A stretch of 64,000 bases of DNA from positions 186,001 to 250,000 of the forward strand of contig NZ_JBEQCT010000002.1 in the NCBI RefSeq assembly GCF_046054155.1. The letters run 5' to 3'. The stretch's first letter is position 1, and the number at the start of each line of letters is the position of its first letter. Below the pieces are notes generated by a model. That model ran no database searches, was not told the DNA's origin, and worked only from the letters and a program-made list of their open reading frames with translations. Source of the stretch: Celerinatantimonas yamalensis. GTDB taxonomy: Bacteria; Pseudomonadota; Gammaproteobacteria; Enterobacterales; Celerinatantimonadaceae. Shown here one piece after another: positions 9,516 through 19,470 of the stretch. Made by a program: the position numbers and the translations under genes.

Positions 9516-10742
9516 TTATTTTAAATTTCTAGGTTTTAAAAAGAAAAATGTTAAAAATATAAAAAAACCAGGAGAAAAATAGCCATATCCTCTAAACAAA
9601 AATTCATAAAAGAAAGAGAACATAAATACTGACTTTATAAAGCGATATTTTTCAAATGTACTTCTGATATTTATCATATGATATTTTCTACATCTTCTAT
9701 TTGCCTTAAACATAAAATTAATTAAGAAAACAACATATGCCAAAAATATTACAATACCTACTACACCAAATTCAGCGATCATTTTAGCTGCAAAAAAACC
9801 ACCATCAAATTGATTTACCAGTGAACCCTGCATTATTACAGATATGAGGTGAGAATATTTATTAAACACCGTCCCACTTAATCCTAAATTTTGAAAACCT
9901 AAACCAAAATAGTAATTTTTCATATAATTATCTAATGCAAAATAGATACCTTGAAAATATACCAATGTAGTGAGATTATTATTTTTAATAAGATCCAATC
10001 TATTTGAAAAATACTTCACATTATATATGACATAAATCAATAAAATAAAATAAGTAGACACCAAAAAAATTAAAGCTATTAAATACTTACTCTTCCTAAA
10101 TCGACATAAAAAACACCAAAAACTAACACTTGTAACAATTAAGAATGATAAACTTGGGAAATAAATAGAAAAAAACCCAGATAAAGATAAAAAAAGCAGG
10201 ACATTTTTAAATTTACCAATAAAACTATATGCAACCATAATAGGGGCAACAGCTAAAACGAAATGGCTCTGTTCTACAAATGGAAAAACTTGTTTCCTAT
10301 ATATTGCATATTTTCCAATATCTATTGGGAGAATAACTGAAATAAAAGCTAATATAAAGAATAAAGTTAATGACCATTTACATACATATTCAAAATCACT
10401 ATGTTCAATTTCTTTTATAGCAGAAGAATAAACATAAGCCACAAAAAAATAAAACAATAATGCAAACACAGATAACTGTTTATTATTCGTAGTATTAAAA
10501 AAGAAGGAAGTAGAAAAATCAAATAAAATAAAAATAGAAATTAAAATAAAATAAAATAATTTATTTCTATCACAATAAATGTTTTTATTTAAAATAATAA
10601 CTAAAAAAAATGCACCCAATGTTGCCAGCATAACACCGATTGCTAGATTGCCATATAAACCTAGCGTCAATTCTGAAACCATTGGATAAATTAAAAAAAT
10701 ATAAAATAATTTTATTAAATTAACAGAATTATTACTCTTCAC
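9516..10742 (-). CDS. wzy: O-antigen polymerase (Wzy-like)
   Basis: A 408-residue protein with about 10-11 hydrophobic segments and a larger periplasmic-type loop around residues 255-310. It matches Wzy polymerases in size, topology and very AT-rich coding; they have little conserved sequence. Wzy joins undecaprenyl-linked O-units in the periplasm. The start overlaps the preceding GT2 gene by four bases (ATGA). It is the only candidate polymerase in the locus, and the presence of wzx and wzz requires one. Confidence 0.75.
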   Translation of the reverse strand: MKSNNSVNLIKLFYIFLIYPMVSELTLGLYGNLAIGVMLATLGAFFLVIILNKNIYCDRNKLFYFILISIFILFDFSTSFFFNTTNNKQLSVFALLFYFFVAYVYSSAIKEIEHSDFEYVCKWSLTLFFILAFISVILPIDIGKYAIYRKQVFPFVEQSHFVLAVAPIMVAYSFIGKFKNVLLFLSLSGFFSIYFPSLSFLIVTSVSFWCFLCRFRKSKYLIALIFLVSTYFILLIYVIYNVKYFSNRLDLIKNNNLTTLVYFQGIYFALDNYMKNYYFGLGFQNLGLSGTVFNKYSHLISVIMQGSLVNQFDGGFFAAKMIAEFGVVGIVIFLAYVVFLINFMFKANRRCRKYHMINIRSTFEKYRFIKSVFMFSFFYEFLFRGYGYFSPGFFIFLTFFFLKPRNLK

Positions 10743-11644
10743 TTAACAGTCCATTTTTTATTTTTTCTTAACAAAACCCTTAAAAAATCAATCACTTTAT
10801 AAATATATTTTTTAGGAATAAAAATATATAGTAAAATTTTTAAATACACCTTCAACGATTCTATCAATGAATGGAAGAAGGGTGGTGAAATATCTAATAT
10901 TTTATTTATTTTTTTTATTTCACAATGAACTCTATAAATATTTTTAAAATCAGAAGAGACTCCACCAAGAACCATTTTATCAATTAACAAATCAATATAA
11001 AGAGGCGACTGACTCATAATAGATTGCATTAATAAATAACTATCTGCCGCTATTTTAAAACAGGTATTAAATTGATTATATTTATAAAAAACCGATTTAT
11101 GGTGAAAAACTTCAGGATGCATTGGAAGCATTAACCGACCTCCTTGCCATCGATTTTTCATATTACCCCAAGGAATTACTATTTCTTCAATCAAATCATG
11201 ATTCACTTCACTAACTATCTGTATATTCCCATAAACCAATTCATATTTTGGGTAGGCGCCTACTAAATAGAAACTTGCATCACACATCATCTTAGAACTA
11301 GCTAGCTCATCACCAGCACCAATAAATTGAACCCATTCACCTTTAACATATTTAAGTGCTTTATTCCAAGCATCATATATCCCTTCATCAGACTCACTAA
11401 ACCAGTAGTCGATCACATCTTCATTCTGCTTCAAAATTTCAACAGTATCGTCTGTCGAACCACCATCAGCTATAATCCATTGTATATTTGCATAGGTTTG
11501 AGATCGTATAGAGTTAATGGTCCAATGCAAATCTTTGGCAGCATTAAAAGTAGATGTAATAATAGCAATAAGGGGCTGAGATTCAGTCCCCTGTTTATAA
11601 CCATAAAGTAATTCCCGGCCACCTTCTAAACGTACTTGAACCAC
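10739..11644 (-). CDS. family 2 glycosyltransferase (WcaE-like)
   Basis: A 301-residue GT2 enzyme. Residues about 25-65 give IAIITSTFNAAKDLHWTINS and IIADGGSTDDTVEIL, the classic donor-binding DGGSxDxT; WFSESDEGIYDAWNKAL (about 80-96) is the pattern of WcaE/WcaA-like transferases. Start codon is GTG, directly adjacent to the fcl stop (no gap), with no nearby ATG before the domain. Next to gmd and fcl, so a fucosyl or related transferase is a reasonable but unproven guess. Confidence 0.83.
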   Translation of the reverse strand: MVQVRLEGGRELLYGYKQGTESQPLIAIITSTFNAAKDLHWTINSIRSQTYANIQWIIADGGSTDDTVEILKQNEDVIDYWFSESDEGIYDAWNKALKYVKGEWVQFIGAGDELASSKMMCDASFYLVGAYPKYELVYGNIQIVSEVNHDLIEEIVIPWGNMKNRWQGGRLMLPMHPEVFHHKSVFYKYNQFNTCFKIAADSYLLMQSIMSQSPLYIDLLIDKMVLGGVSSDFKNIYRVHCEIKKINKILDISPPFFHSLIESLKVYLKILLYIFIPKKYIYKVIDFLRVLLRKNKKWTVK

Positions 11645-12619
11645 TTAAATACCCCGTAGCGCTTTTTGATGTTTACAGAACCAAGAGTAAGCATCAGCTA
11701 AACCGATTTCTAAACCTATTTGAGCATGCCATCCCAATTTTTTCAGCCGACTTACATTCATTAATTTTCTAGGCGTACCATCCGGTTTACTGGGATCGGT
11801 ATTAACCACACCTTGATAACCAATGACTTTAGCAATGGATTGGGCTAACTGTAAGATACTACAATCTTGCCCTGTACCCACGTTAATATGGCTAAGCATC
11901 GGTTGTGTATGTATCTGATAGGTCGTTTTATCCAAATTCATCACAAATACACTTGCCTTGGCCATGTCATCTACATGCAAAAATTCACGTTTAGGTGTAC
12001 CTGTCCCCCAAATAACTATCTCTGGTTGTTGGGCTTGTTTTGCTTCATGAATTCTTCGGATCAAGGCTGGTACTACATGACTATTTTCAGGGTGATAGTT
12101 ATCACCAGGGCCATACAAGTTTGTCGGCATCACGCTGCGATAATCGACACCATATTGCCGATTATACGATTCGCACAGCTTAATACCAGTGATCTTAGCA
12201 ATAGCATATGGCTCGTTGGTCGGCTCTAGATAACCACTTAATAAAGCCGCTTCACTCATTGGTTGCTCCGCCAATTGGGGATAAATGCAAGATGAGCCCA
12301 AAAATAGTAACTTCTTCACACCATGAGCATAAGCTTGATGGATCACGTTGGTTTCGATCATTAAGTTGTCATAGATAAACTCAGCGGGGTATGTATTGTT
12401 AGCATAAATTCCCCCTACTTTCGCTGCAGCCAAATAGACTTCATCTATTTTATTTTCATCAAAAAAACGAGTGACAGCATTTTGATTACGAAGGTCGAGT
12501 TCTTTTGAACTTCGAGTAATAATTGAGCAATCACCTAGTTTTTGTAGCTGACGCACAATTGCACTGCCCACCATACCCTGATGTCCTGCAACAAAAATTA
12601 TTTTATTATTTTCTGACAT
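11645..12619 (-). CDS. fcl: GDP-L-fucose synthase
   Basis: Bifunctional 3,5-epimerase/4-reductase turning GDP-4-keto-6-deoxymannose into GDP-L-fucose. The 324 residues show GHQGMVGSAIVRQL (NADP site), LGSSCIYP (Ser-Cys catalytic region) and YAIAKITGIKLCE (Tyr-x3-Lys). Length is typical of Fcl/WcaG. It follows gmd by two bases. Together with manC and gmd it completes the GDP-fucose branch. Confidence 0.96.
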   Translation of the reverse strand: MSENNKIIFVAGHQGMVGSAIVRQLQKLGDCSIITRSSKELDLRNQNAVTRFFDENKIDEVYLAAAKVGGIYANNTYPAEFIYDNLMIETNVIHQAYAHGVKKLLFLGSSCIYPQLAEQPMSEAALLSGYLEPTNEPYAIAKITGIKLCESYNRQYGVDYRSVMPTNLYGPGDNYHPENSHVVPALIRRIHEAKQAQQPEIVIWGTGTPKREFLHVDDMAKASVFVMNLDKTTYQIHTQPMLSHINVGTGQDCSILQLAQSIAKVIGYQGVVNTDPSKPDGTPRKLMNVSRLKKLGWHAQIGLEIGLADAYSWFCKHQKALRGI

Positions 12620-12621
12620 GA

Positions 12622-13740
12622 CTAACTCTCTATAGCAATTGGAACATCAAAGCCATTAGCTTTCATAAACGCATGCTGTTTTGCTGCTTTAAGATCTTCT
12701 GAAACCATTTCAGCACACATTTCTTGAACAGTAGTGCTAGGAACCCAGCCTAGTTTATCTTTTGCATGACTTGGGTCTCCCAACAAAGTTTCTACTTCAG
12801 CAGGACGGAAATAACGAGGGTCCACTTTCACAATAACATCGCCAATATACAACCCAGGAACACTATCACCAGCAATATTCTTCACGATTGCTACTTCTTC
12901 CACACCTTTGCCTTTAAACTCAAGTTCTATACCAAGCTCTAAAGCACTCCAAGTGACAAACTGTCTAACCGAATACTGTTTGCCAGTCGCAATCACGAAA
13001 TCTTCAGGTTGCTCTTGTTGCAACATTAACCACTGCATTTGCACATAATCTTTAGCATGCCCCCAATCTCGAAGCGAATCCATATTTCCCAAATAAAGAC
13101 ATTTTTCTAGACCTTGAGCAATATTCGTCAAGCCACGAGTGATCTTACGAGTAACAAAAGTTTCTCCTCGCCGAGGAGATTCATGGTTAAACAAAATACC
13201 ATTACAAGCATACATACCATAACTCTCACGGTAATTGACCGTAATCCAATAAGCATAAAGTTTTGCTACCGCATAAGGAGAACGTGGATAAAATGGTGTT
13301 GTTTCTCGTTGTGGCATCTCTTGCACCAAGCCATAAAGCTCAGAAGTTGAAGCTTGATAAAAGCGAGTTTTTTTCTCTAACCCTAAAAAACGAATCGCTT
13401 CAAGTAGCCGCAAGGTCCCCATGCCATCCACATCAGCTGTGTACTCAGGCGAATCAAATGACACAGCCACATGCGATTGTGCACCTAAGTTATATACTTC
13501 ATCAGGCTGAATCTCTTGTAAAATACGCGTCAAATTAGAACTGTCCGTTAAATCCCCATAGTGAAGCTTTAACTTCGGATTTTGCTCATGGGGATCTTGA
13601 TACAAATGATCAATACGCTGTGTATTAAGAGAAGATGCACGGCGTTTAATACCATGTACTTCATAGCCTTTCTGTAATAAAAATTCAGCCAAGTAAGAGC
13701 CGTCTTGACCTGTAATACCTGTAATAAGTGCTTTTTTCAT
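12622..13740 (-). CDS. gmd: GDP-mannose 4,6-dehydratase
   Basis: Converts GDP-mannose to GDP-4-keto-6-deoxymannose, the branch-point for GDP-L-fucose and related sugars. 372 residues, with KALITGITGQDGSYLAEFLL, the YQASTSELYG catalytic segment and YAVAKLYAYW, then NHESPRRGETFVTRKI, all hallmarks of Gmd. It is the first gene after the 1-kb gene-free stretch 13741-14753, so it may be expressed from a local promoter as well as by read-through. Confidence 0.97.
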   Translation of the reverse strand: MKKALITGITGQDGSYLAEFLLQKGYEVHGIKRRASSLNTQRIDHLYQDPHEQNPKLKLHYGDLTDSSNLTRILQEIQPDEVYNLGAQSHVAVSFDSPEYTADVDGMGTLRLLEAIRFLGLEKKTRFYQASTSELYGLVQEMPQRETTPFYPRSPYAVAKLYAYWITVNYRESYGMYACNGILFNHESPRRGETFVTRKITRGLTNIAQGLEKCLYLGNMDSLRDWGHAKDYVQMQWLMLQQEQPEDFVIATGKQYSVRQFVTWSALELGIELEFKGKGVEEVAIVKNIAGDSVPGLYIGDVIVKVDPRYFRPAEVETLLGDPSHAKDKLGWVPSTTVQEMCAEMVSEDLKAAKQHAFMKANGFDVPIAIES

Positions 13741-14753
13741 AAAACCCTACATAATTCACGATGTTTTGATTAACGAGAAAAATCATTACTATTTATATGC
13801 TACAAACATTAATTATTGTCTTTATCAAAAAACTCCAACAAAAATATTCATTTTTATACTTTATTTTTCCATCCAGAGAGAACCAATTAACATATCCAAA
13901 GTTTACATTTATATTAGCTAGCCTACTAACTTCAATGTTTTTCTTAATATACTATTTATAATTCAAATCAAATTCGTAAAAATTAGTTTTTTCAAAATTT
14001 TCTAATTGTATTCACATTATTCGTAGCAATGATAAAATTCTATACTTTAACTTGCAATGACATATGTATGCTACCCACTCTCAACATGCTCGGGATCCAT
14101 ATCCATTCCTTAAAATATCAAATCGATCTAATTCCAAATATTCATTGGCTAGTCGGAATACGTCTCGTAGGCAAAATAGCCTCTTGTGTAATAAAAACAG
14201 GAAGAGCAAAAGCGACTCATAGTTAACATAAACTTCTATAGACATAAAATCGTATACATCTGTCGTCTTCCACGGATCAAAAGGCAGAAATTTCGGCACT
14301 CTTTTCGACAACTATCCCACCAGTTAGCGGTTCCTAAAGCCATTTTCTAAATACAGAAAATAGAGTCTTAGTGATTAATTAAGAGTTGGAGGACCCTCCC
14401 AAAAAATTCCCCCTACCTGATGCAATTCCCACTCTAAGTGTACAAAACAAGCAAATTAAAAAGGTGGCCATCTTAAATATATCTAAAGCTGTACCTGGCT
14501 ATATAAATTTTTGATAATGAGAGTTCTGATAAGAAAGTACTATCTTGTCAACTTAGTATAAAAAACAATGTTATTTCCTATAAGAACTCAAATCTCTTAT
14601 AAAAATTAAATTTTGATTAGATAACTTCCTTACTAAAAAGTCCAAATAGTCTAAAAGCAACTGAAACTAGGTCATCTACAATTTAAGATATCAAAATAAA
14701 TTAAAATTTTACAATACCCAGCCCAACGTCCTCCTAGCAAGTACAACAAAAAT
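13741..14753. other. 1-kb gene-free AT-rich stretch, possible gene remnant
   Basis: No intact gene. The minus-strand frame ending near 14081 can be read for 76 codons (14081-14311) and continued upstream only through stop codons to about 14450. I do not recognise the translation, so I cannot call it a pseudogene of a named family. It separates gmd from the upstream glycosyltransferase and is the longest non-coding stretch inside the polysaccharide operon. It may be debris from gene exchange in the locus. Confidence 0.5.
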
Positions 14754-16049
14754 TTATCTATTGCTAGATGGAGTCAACAAATTCATGTAAGTGGTTAAAT
14801 ATTTTTTAGCTATGACATTAGTATCAAAACAGCTTAAGGATTTTTCTCTTCCGTCAACCCTTAAAGCCTCAAATTCACAAGTAGAAGCATTTAACACCCA
14901 ATTAATACCACATGCTAAATCTTCAGAAGAGAAAGCTTTCGCTTTGTAACCATTCACTTTATGATCAACAATGTCTATTGGCCCTGTGGCATCGAAACAA
15001 ACTACAGGAGTACCGGAACTCATAGATTCCACTAATGTTTTGCCAAATGCTTCTTGTATACTTGGAGCAACAAACACATCTGCTATTGAATACACAATAT
15101 TCAATGCAATATTATCGTGTAAGTATCCGAATTCATGAAACTCAAATCCAGTTTTTTTAATTATATCTTGATCTATTTTACCAAAAAAACATAAAAAAAC
15201 ATCATCTGCATTTAAATATTTCAAAGATTCCAAAAAAAATGAAAATCCTTTATAAAAATCATTAATATTTGTAGCACCACATAAAACTATCTTTTTTGAT
15301 GTATTTATTCCTAACAAGTGACGCGATTTTTCTTTATCTAAAAATTTAAAGTAAGAACAATTTACATTATTGGAAATAGTTTCATAAGTACATCCAGAAA
15401 AGATTTTACTTTTCTTTGCAACATCAGTCATCCATTTTGAAATACCAACAACATGCACAGTATTTGGAAAATATTTTAACTTTCTCCTATATAAAAAATA
15501 GCTTAAATCAAACGGAAAACTACTAGCTAGCTGAGGACAAGCACCACAACCTGTTGTGTATAATTCACAGTCCAGAGAATAATGACAACCTCCTGTTATC
15601 GGCCACATATCACGCAATGTCCAAACTATAGGCTTATTAATCTTTTGAAGAATTTTGGCATTCAAAAAACCATCATTAACCCAATGCAGCTGTATTATAT
15701 CTGCATTTTTATACATATCAGTTTTGGTAATATCAAAGCCGACCACACCGCAACTAAATATGGTTCCACTTCTTTTTCTATAAAAACTCAATAATATTCG
15801 ATCTAAAAAAGATCTTAGTATACTTTTAACTCTTTTCCATTTTGTATTTGAAATACTACAAACTGAATTATCATTTAAATCTTTACTGCTTGTGTTTAAA
15901 ATGTGAGACTTCACACCAAGCTCTTTAAGAGCTTGGTGAAGCCAATATGCCCCTCTCGCAGCCCCCCCACTTAAATCTCCGGAAACAATATGTAGCACAT
16001 TGATATCATGCTCCTGCGCTTCAATGTTTTCAGTATCTAAAATATTCAT
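14754..16049 (-). CDS. GT4 family glycosyltransferase
   Basis: About 431 residues from the ATG at 16049, which overlaps the stop of the asparagine synthetase gene as ATGA; an in-frame ATG at 16085 would give an implausible 40-bp overlap. NVLHIVSGDLSGGAARGAYWL is the N-terminal GT4 loop. A Cys-rich centre (CHYSLDCELYTTGCGACPQL) resembles the metal-like cysteine cluster in a subset of GT4 enzymes acting in capsule loci. The C-terminal EAFGKTLVESMSSGTPVV is the E-x7-E donor site. Acceptor and donor unknown. Confidence 0.85.
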   Translation of the reverse strand: MNILDTENIEAQEHDINVLHIVSGDLSGGAARGAYWLHQALKELGVKSHILNTSSKDLNDNSVCSISNTKWKRVKSILRSFLDRILLSFYRKRSGTIFSCGVVGFDITKTDMYKNADIIQLHWVNDGFLNAKILQKINKPIVWTLRDMWPITGGCHYSLDCELYTTGCGACPQLASSFPFDLSYFLYRRKLKYFPNTVHVVGISKWMTDVAKKSKIFSGCTYETISNNVNCSYFKFLDKEKSRHLLGINTSKKIVLCGATNINDFYKGFSFFLESLKYLNADDVFLCFFGKIDQDIIKKTGFEFHEFGYLHDNIALNIVYSIADVFVAPSIQEAFGKTLVESMSSGTPVVCFDATGPIDIVDHKVNGYKAKAFSSEDLACGINWVLNASTCEFEALRVDGREKSLSCFDTNVIAKKYLTTYMNLLTPSSNR

Positions 16050-17860
16050 AACTGAAGCTCTAAGGGAAATTTTTCCAGCCAACATAAAAAAACAAAAACC
16101 AACCAGTCACTTCTTTTTAATTTTTTAGATATCACTCGTTTCCTTAAGTCTGTTAAATAATCAAGCAAAAAGATATCAGAGGCTAATTTATTATGGACAA
16201 CTGCTTTAAAATGATCATTTAACACTCCATTCATCCAATTAGAAAATGGCATTTCAAAACCTGTTTTTTCTCTCTGCCATACCTCTGCAGGGATAATATC
16301 TTTCACACTATCTACAAAAACTGATTTGAGCATCCCATTACGCACCTTGAAACTATCGTCTAGGCTAAAAGCAAGCTCTACTAGCTTGTGATCAAGTAGT
16401 ATAGGACGAACCTCTAAGGAATGAGCCATACTCAGCACATCATTATCTCTAAGTAAAGTATTTAACATATATTTATCTATCTCAGCTTTACTTATTTTTT
16501 GAAGTGAAGAAAGATGCGTGGAGAGTTGAAAATCATTAATAGGTAGTTTTTTTTGTAAAACCTTACTCAAGTCTTTGTGTATAGTTCGTTGCTTGTATAA
16601 CGCTACCGCTTCATCTTCTCCTACAAAATCATATTTATTAGTAAACCTATTCGGCCGTAAGTGATTTAATTTTTTACCTAAAAAAGAGACAAATCCTCTT
16701 TTTTGCTGAGCATATTCACTAACAGCTTTAAAATGAGGATATCCTGCAAATATCTCATCTCCTCCTAAACCACTTAAAGCTACTTTAATATCTTTTGCTG
16801 TTTCAAGACTTACTATATATGTATTTATGCCGTCTACACTTGGTTGATCGATACTAGTAACAAAATCATCAAAAATATTTTTAATATACGCATCATCAAT
16901 TTTAATATTATGATGTTTACATCCTAGTTTTTTTGCCGATCTTGAGGCTATATCAGTCTCATCTTCTATATTTATTTTACTTTTAAAGCCTACACTGAAA
17001 GTATTTATCTGTTTGCTGCTATAATGATTCATCATAGCCACAACTGCGGTAGAATCCACACCTCCACTAAGAAATGCACCCACGTCTACATCTGCCACCA
17101 TGTGGTATTTTGTAGCTATCTCTAGCTCTTCTCGCACTTTAACTACGGCTTCTTCATAACTTTCTATTTTAGGCAGTTTCGCCGACTCTATTACATAATC
17201 ATAATAACGCTTTATCTCATGAGTTTTATCAAGCTTAACTTTCATACTATGCCCAGGCATAAGCTGATGAACACCATCTAAAATCGTACTTGGTTGATTG
17301 ACAGAACCATATTGAAAGTACTCACCGATAGCCTCTAGTGAAAGCTTTTTAGAGATAATATTCGAAGTTAAAAACGGCTTTAATTCAGAGCTAAAAATAA
17401 ACTGCCCGTCCAAGAAACTATAAATAAGTGGCTTAATACCAAATCTATCTCTTGCTAAAAAAAGCTCATTTTTATGTTTATCATAAATACAAAATGCAAA
17501 CATTCCTCTGAAATGTTTTACACATTCCTCACCCCATTGCATGTAACCTTTGAGAACGACTTCAGTATCTGAGCTAGTGCTAAAGCTGTACCCTAAAAGG
17601 ATAAGCTCTTGCTTTATCTCTTTATAATTGTATATCTCTCCATTGAATACGAGCACACAACTATTACTTTCATCGCTCATTGGTTGATGTGCATGATTTG
17701 AAAGATCAATGATAGAAAGCCTTGTATGCCCCAAGACTAGACTTTCAGTATCATCATAATAGATGCCACTACCATCAGGACCTCTATGATGCAGCTCTTT
17801 TGAAAAAATAGTTTCTATATTTTTGTAATTTTTTCCTAAACTACCATATATGCTGCACAT
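16046..17860 (-). CDS. asparagine synthetase (glutamine-hydrolysing), class B, polysaccharide-locus type
   Basis: A 604-residue two-domain amidotransferase. Cys2 (MCSIYGSLG) is the N-terminal nucleophile of the class II glutaminase, with HRGPDGSG, NGEIYNY and SSDTEV following. The synthetase domain has the ATP-pyrophosphatase loop LSGGVDST near residue 270 and LSGLGGDEIFAGY. Biochemically it would make an amide from a carboxylate using glutamine and ATP. In O-antigen loci such enzymes (WbpS-like) are believed to amidate uronic or ulosonic acids rather than aspartate; the nearby CMP-sugar-acid genes and Ugd provide candidate acids. That substrate is inference. Confidence 0.88.
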   Translation of the reverse strand: MCSIYGSLGKNYKNIETIFSKELHHRGPDGSGIYYDDTESLVLGHTRLSIIDLSNHAHQPMSDESNSCVLVFNGEIYNYKEIKQELILLGYSFSTSSDTEVVLKGYMQWGEECVKHFRGMFAFCIYDKHKNELFLARDRFGIKPLIYSFLDGQFIFSSELKPFLTSNIISKKLSLEAIGEYFQYGSVNQPSTILDGVHQLMPGHSMKVKLDKTHEIKRYYDYVIESAKLPKIESYEEAVVKVREELEIATKYHMVADVDVGAFLSGGVDSTAVVAMMNHYSSKQINTFSVGFKSKINIEDETDIASRSAKKLGCKHHNIKIDDAYIKNIFDDFVTSIDQPSVDGINTYIVSLETAKDIKVALSGLGGDEIFAGYPHFKAVSEYAQQKRGFVSFLGKKLNHLRPNRFTNKYDFVGEDEAVALYKQRTIHKDLSKVLQKKLPINDFQLSTHLSSLQKISKAEIDKYMLNTLLRDNDVLSMAHSLEVRPILLDHKLVELAFSLDDSFKVRNGMLKSVFVDSVKDIIPAEVWQREKTGFEMPFSNWMNGVLNDHFKAVVHNKLASDIFLLDYLTDLRKRVISKKLKRSDWLVFVFLCWLEKFPLELQL

Positions 17861-17861
17861 T

Positions 17862-19163
17862 TCAATTCCCTAAGATTTCTTTAAAATCGTCTACGTATTT
17901 TTCACAAACTTTTTTCCAAGTTAAATTATTCCTAACATACTCTTTCTGTTTTTTAGATATAATTTCATATGATTTGCTTCTGACCATATCTTCAATCATA
18001 TTAGTTAACGCGACAGTATTACTGACTTCAAAAACTGTTTCAGAACTAATATTTTTTATAATTTCACTTATTCCGCACCCTGTTGAAACTAAAGCCGTTA
18101 CACCACACCCCATAGCTTCAAGTGGAGCATGACCCCAAGTTTGATTCTCATTTGGAAAGACAAAAAGGTCAGAGGACAAATACATATCATACATTTCATC
18201 ATCATTTTTTGGAAAGTCCAAGTTTACTTGTACATTTTTACTTTCAAAAACTTCTGAGTATTTTTCAATACACCATTCGTAATATGAATTATCAGTAATA
18301 GGTGAACTTATATAAATGAATAGTTTTTTCTGTACATCTACATCTAGTTTCGTATACATGTCAAAAATATCGTGTACTCTTCTATAGTTAACAAATCTCG
18401 TTAATGAGAAAATAACAACCATATCGTCTGATAAATTAAACCGCTCTCTAAATTTATTTTTTTTAGAATAGTCAAGAATCGTTTCAGGAATTCCTCCCCG
18501 TCTAATGAGTGGATTTTTTCCATATAATTTATGATATCTTTTTGACATATTATCATCTAGAACCGCTATTTTATCTACAAATTTATTAATAATATATTTG
18601 TCATATTTAAAGTAAATATTTTTAAGCAAAAACCTTCGTAAAATAGAGCTTTTATGATCCTCTTTCCATTCGAGAAACCACTTTTCTATAGTGTCATAGC
18701 AAAACCAATAAATTGGAGTATTTTTTATTTTTTTATACTTTATGGCGGCATATACAGACAAAGGTTCTTCATGAGTAAAAAGCAAATCATATTCGATTTT
18801 ATTATCTATAATTAACTCTGTTACTTTTTTTGAACTTTTATTAACTAAATACAAAGAATACAAATAATCAATTCCAAAAGTATTAATTATTTTTTTAACA
18901 ATTTTATATTTACTAAATGATTTTATATATTTTTTAAAAAAATTATTTTTTGGAGATATTTTGATTTCGTTATCTTTACGAGTATATATTTTCTGAATAT
19001 TTAAATGCGAAGTTAATTCAGGATAACATAAATCATCATTATACTCGTAACAAAAAACATCCACCTCTACCCCTAAGGATTTTAAATTATTTGCTATTTC
19101 TAATACATACCTTTGCGAACCGCCTCGATCATTTAAATGAGAATGAATTAAAGCTATTTTCAT
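17862..19163 (-). CDS. GT4 family glycosyltransferase
   Basis: 433 residues of GT-B fold. The N-terminus IALIHSHLNDRGGSQRYVLEIANNL has the GGSQR acceptor-side loop; the C-terminal half has FSLTRFVNYRRVHDI and NQTWGHAPLEAMGCGVTALVS, the donor-binding motif. It is extremely AT-rich. It ends one base before the asparagine synthetase gene and follows a 307-bp gap and a pseudogene. Specific sugar unknown. Confidence 0.85.
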   Translation of the reverse strand: MKIALIHSHLNDRGGSQRYVLEIANNLKSLGVEVDVFCYEYNDDLCYPELTSHLNIQKIYTRKDNEIKISPKNNFFKKYIKSFSKYKIVKKIINTFGIDYLYSLYLVNKSSKKVTELIIDNKIEYDLLFTHEEPLSVYAAIKYKKIKNTPIYWFCYDTIEKWFLEWKEDHKSSILRRFLLKNIYFKYDKYIINKFVDKIAVLDDNMSKRYHKLYGKNPLIRRGGIPETILDYSKKNKFRERFNLSDDMVVIFSLTRFVNYRRVHDIFDMYTKLDVDVQKKLFIYISSPITDNSYYEWCIEKYSEVFESKNVQVNLDFPKNDDEMYDMYLSSDLFVFPNENQTWGHAPLEAMGCGVTALVSTGCGISEIIKNISSETVFEVSNTVALTNMIEDMVRSKSYEIISKKQKEYVRNNLTWKKVCEKYVDDFKEILGN

Positions 19164-19470
19164 TTAAAACTCACTCCACTAAAGAATACAATATAGTTCA
19201 ACTTGAAATCTAGCATATTTAAATCTCTCTCGAAAGTAAAATCCATGTCATTGTTTTTTAATAATTTCATGAAAAATAAGTAAACTATTGAATATTTCAG
19301 GGGGAAACTATTAACAATAAAATCATATTGAAATCAGTCTATTTATTGATTTATTAATAATATTTTTTTACTTAAAAAACTCTAAACTTATGAAAAATTA
19401 TTATATAAATTACGACTTAAACCTTTAGTGTTTTTTAATCTCATACTGGATTAGATCAATCAATTACTTT
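19164..19470. other. gene-free AT-rich gap
   Basis: 307 bp downstream of the pseudogene and upstream of a GT4 gene. I see no coding frame, no terminator hairpin and no recognisable site. Confidence 0.4.

Noticed and set aside
14029..14311. Small frames on both strands in the 1-kb gap
   Set aside because: Short, overlapping, AT-biased and not recognisable; kept only as a possible remnant.
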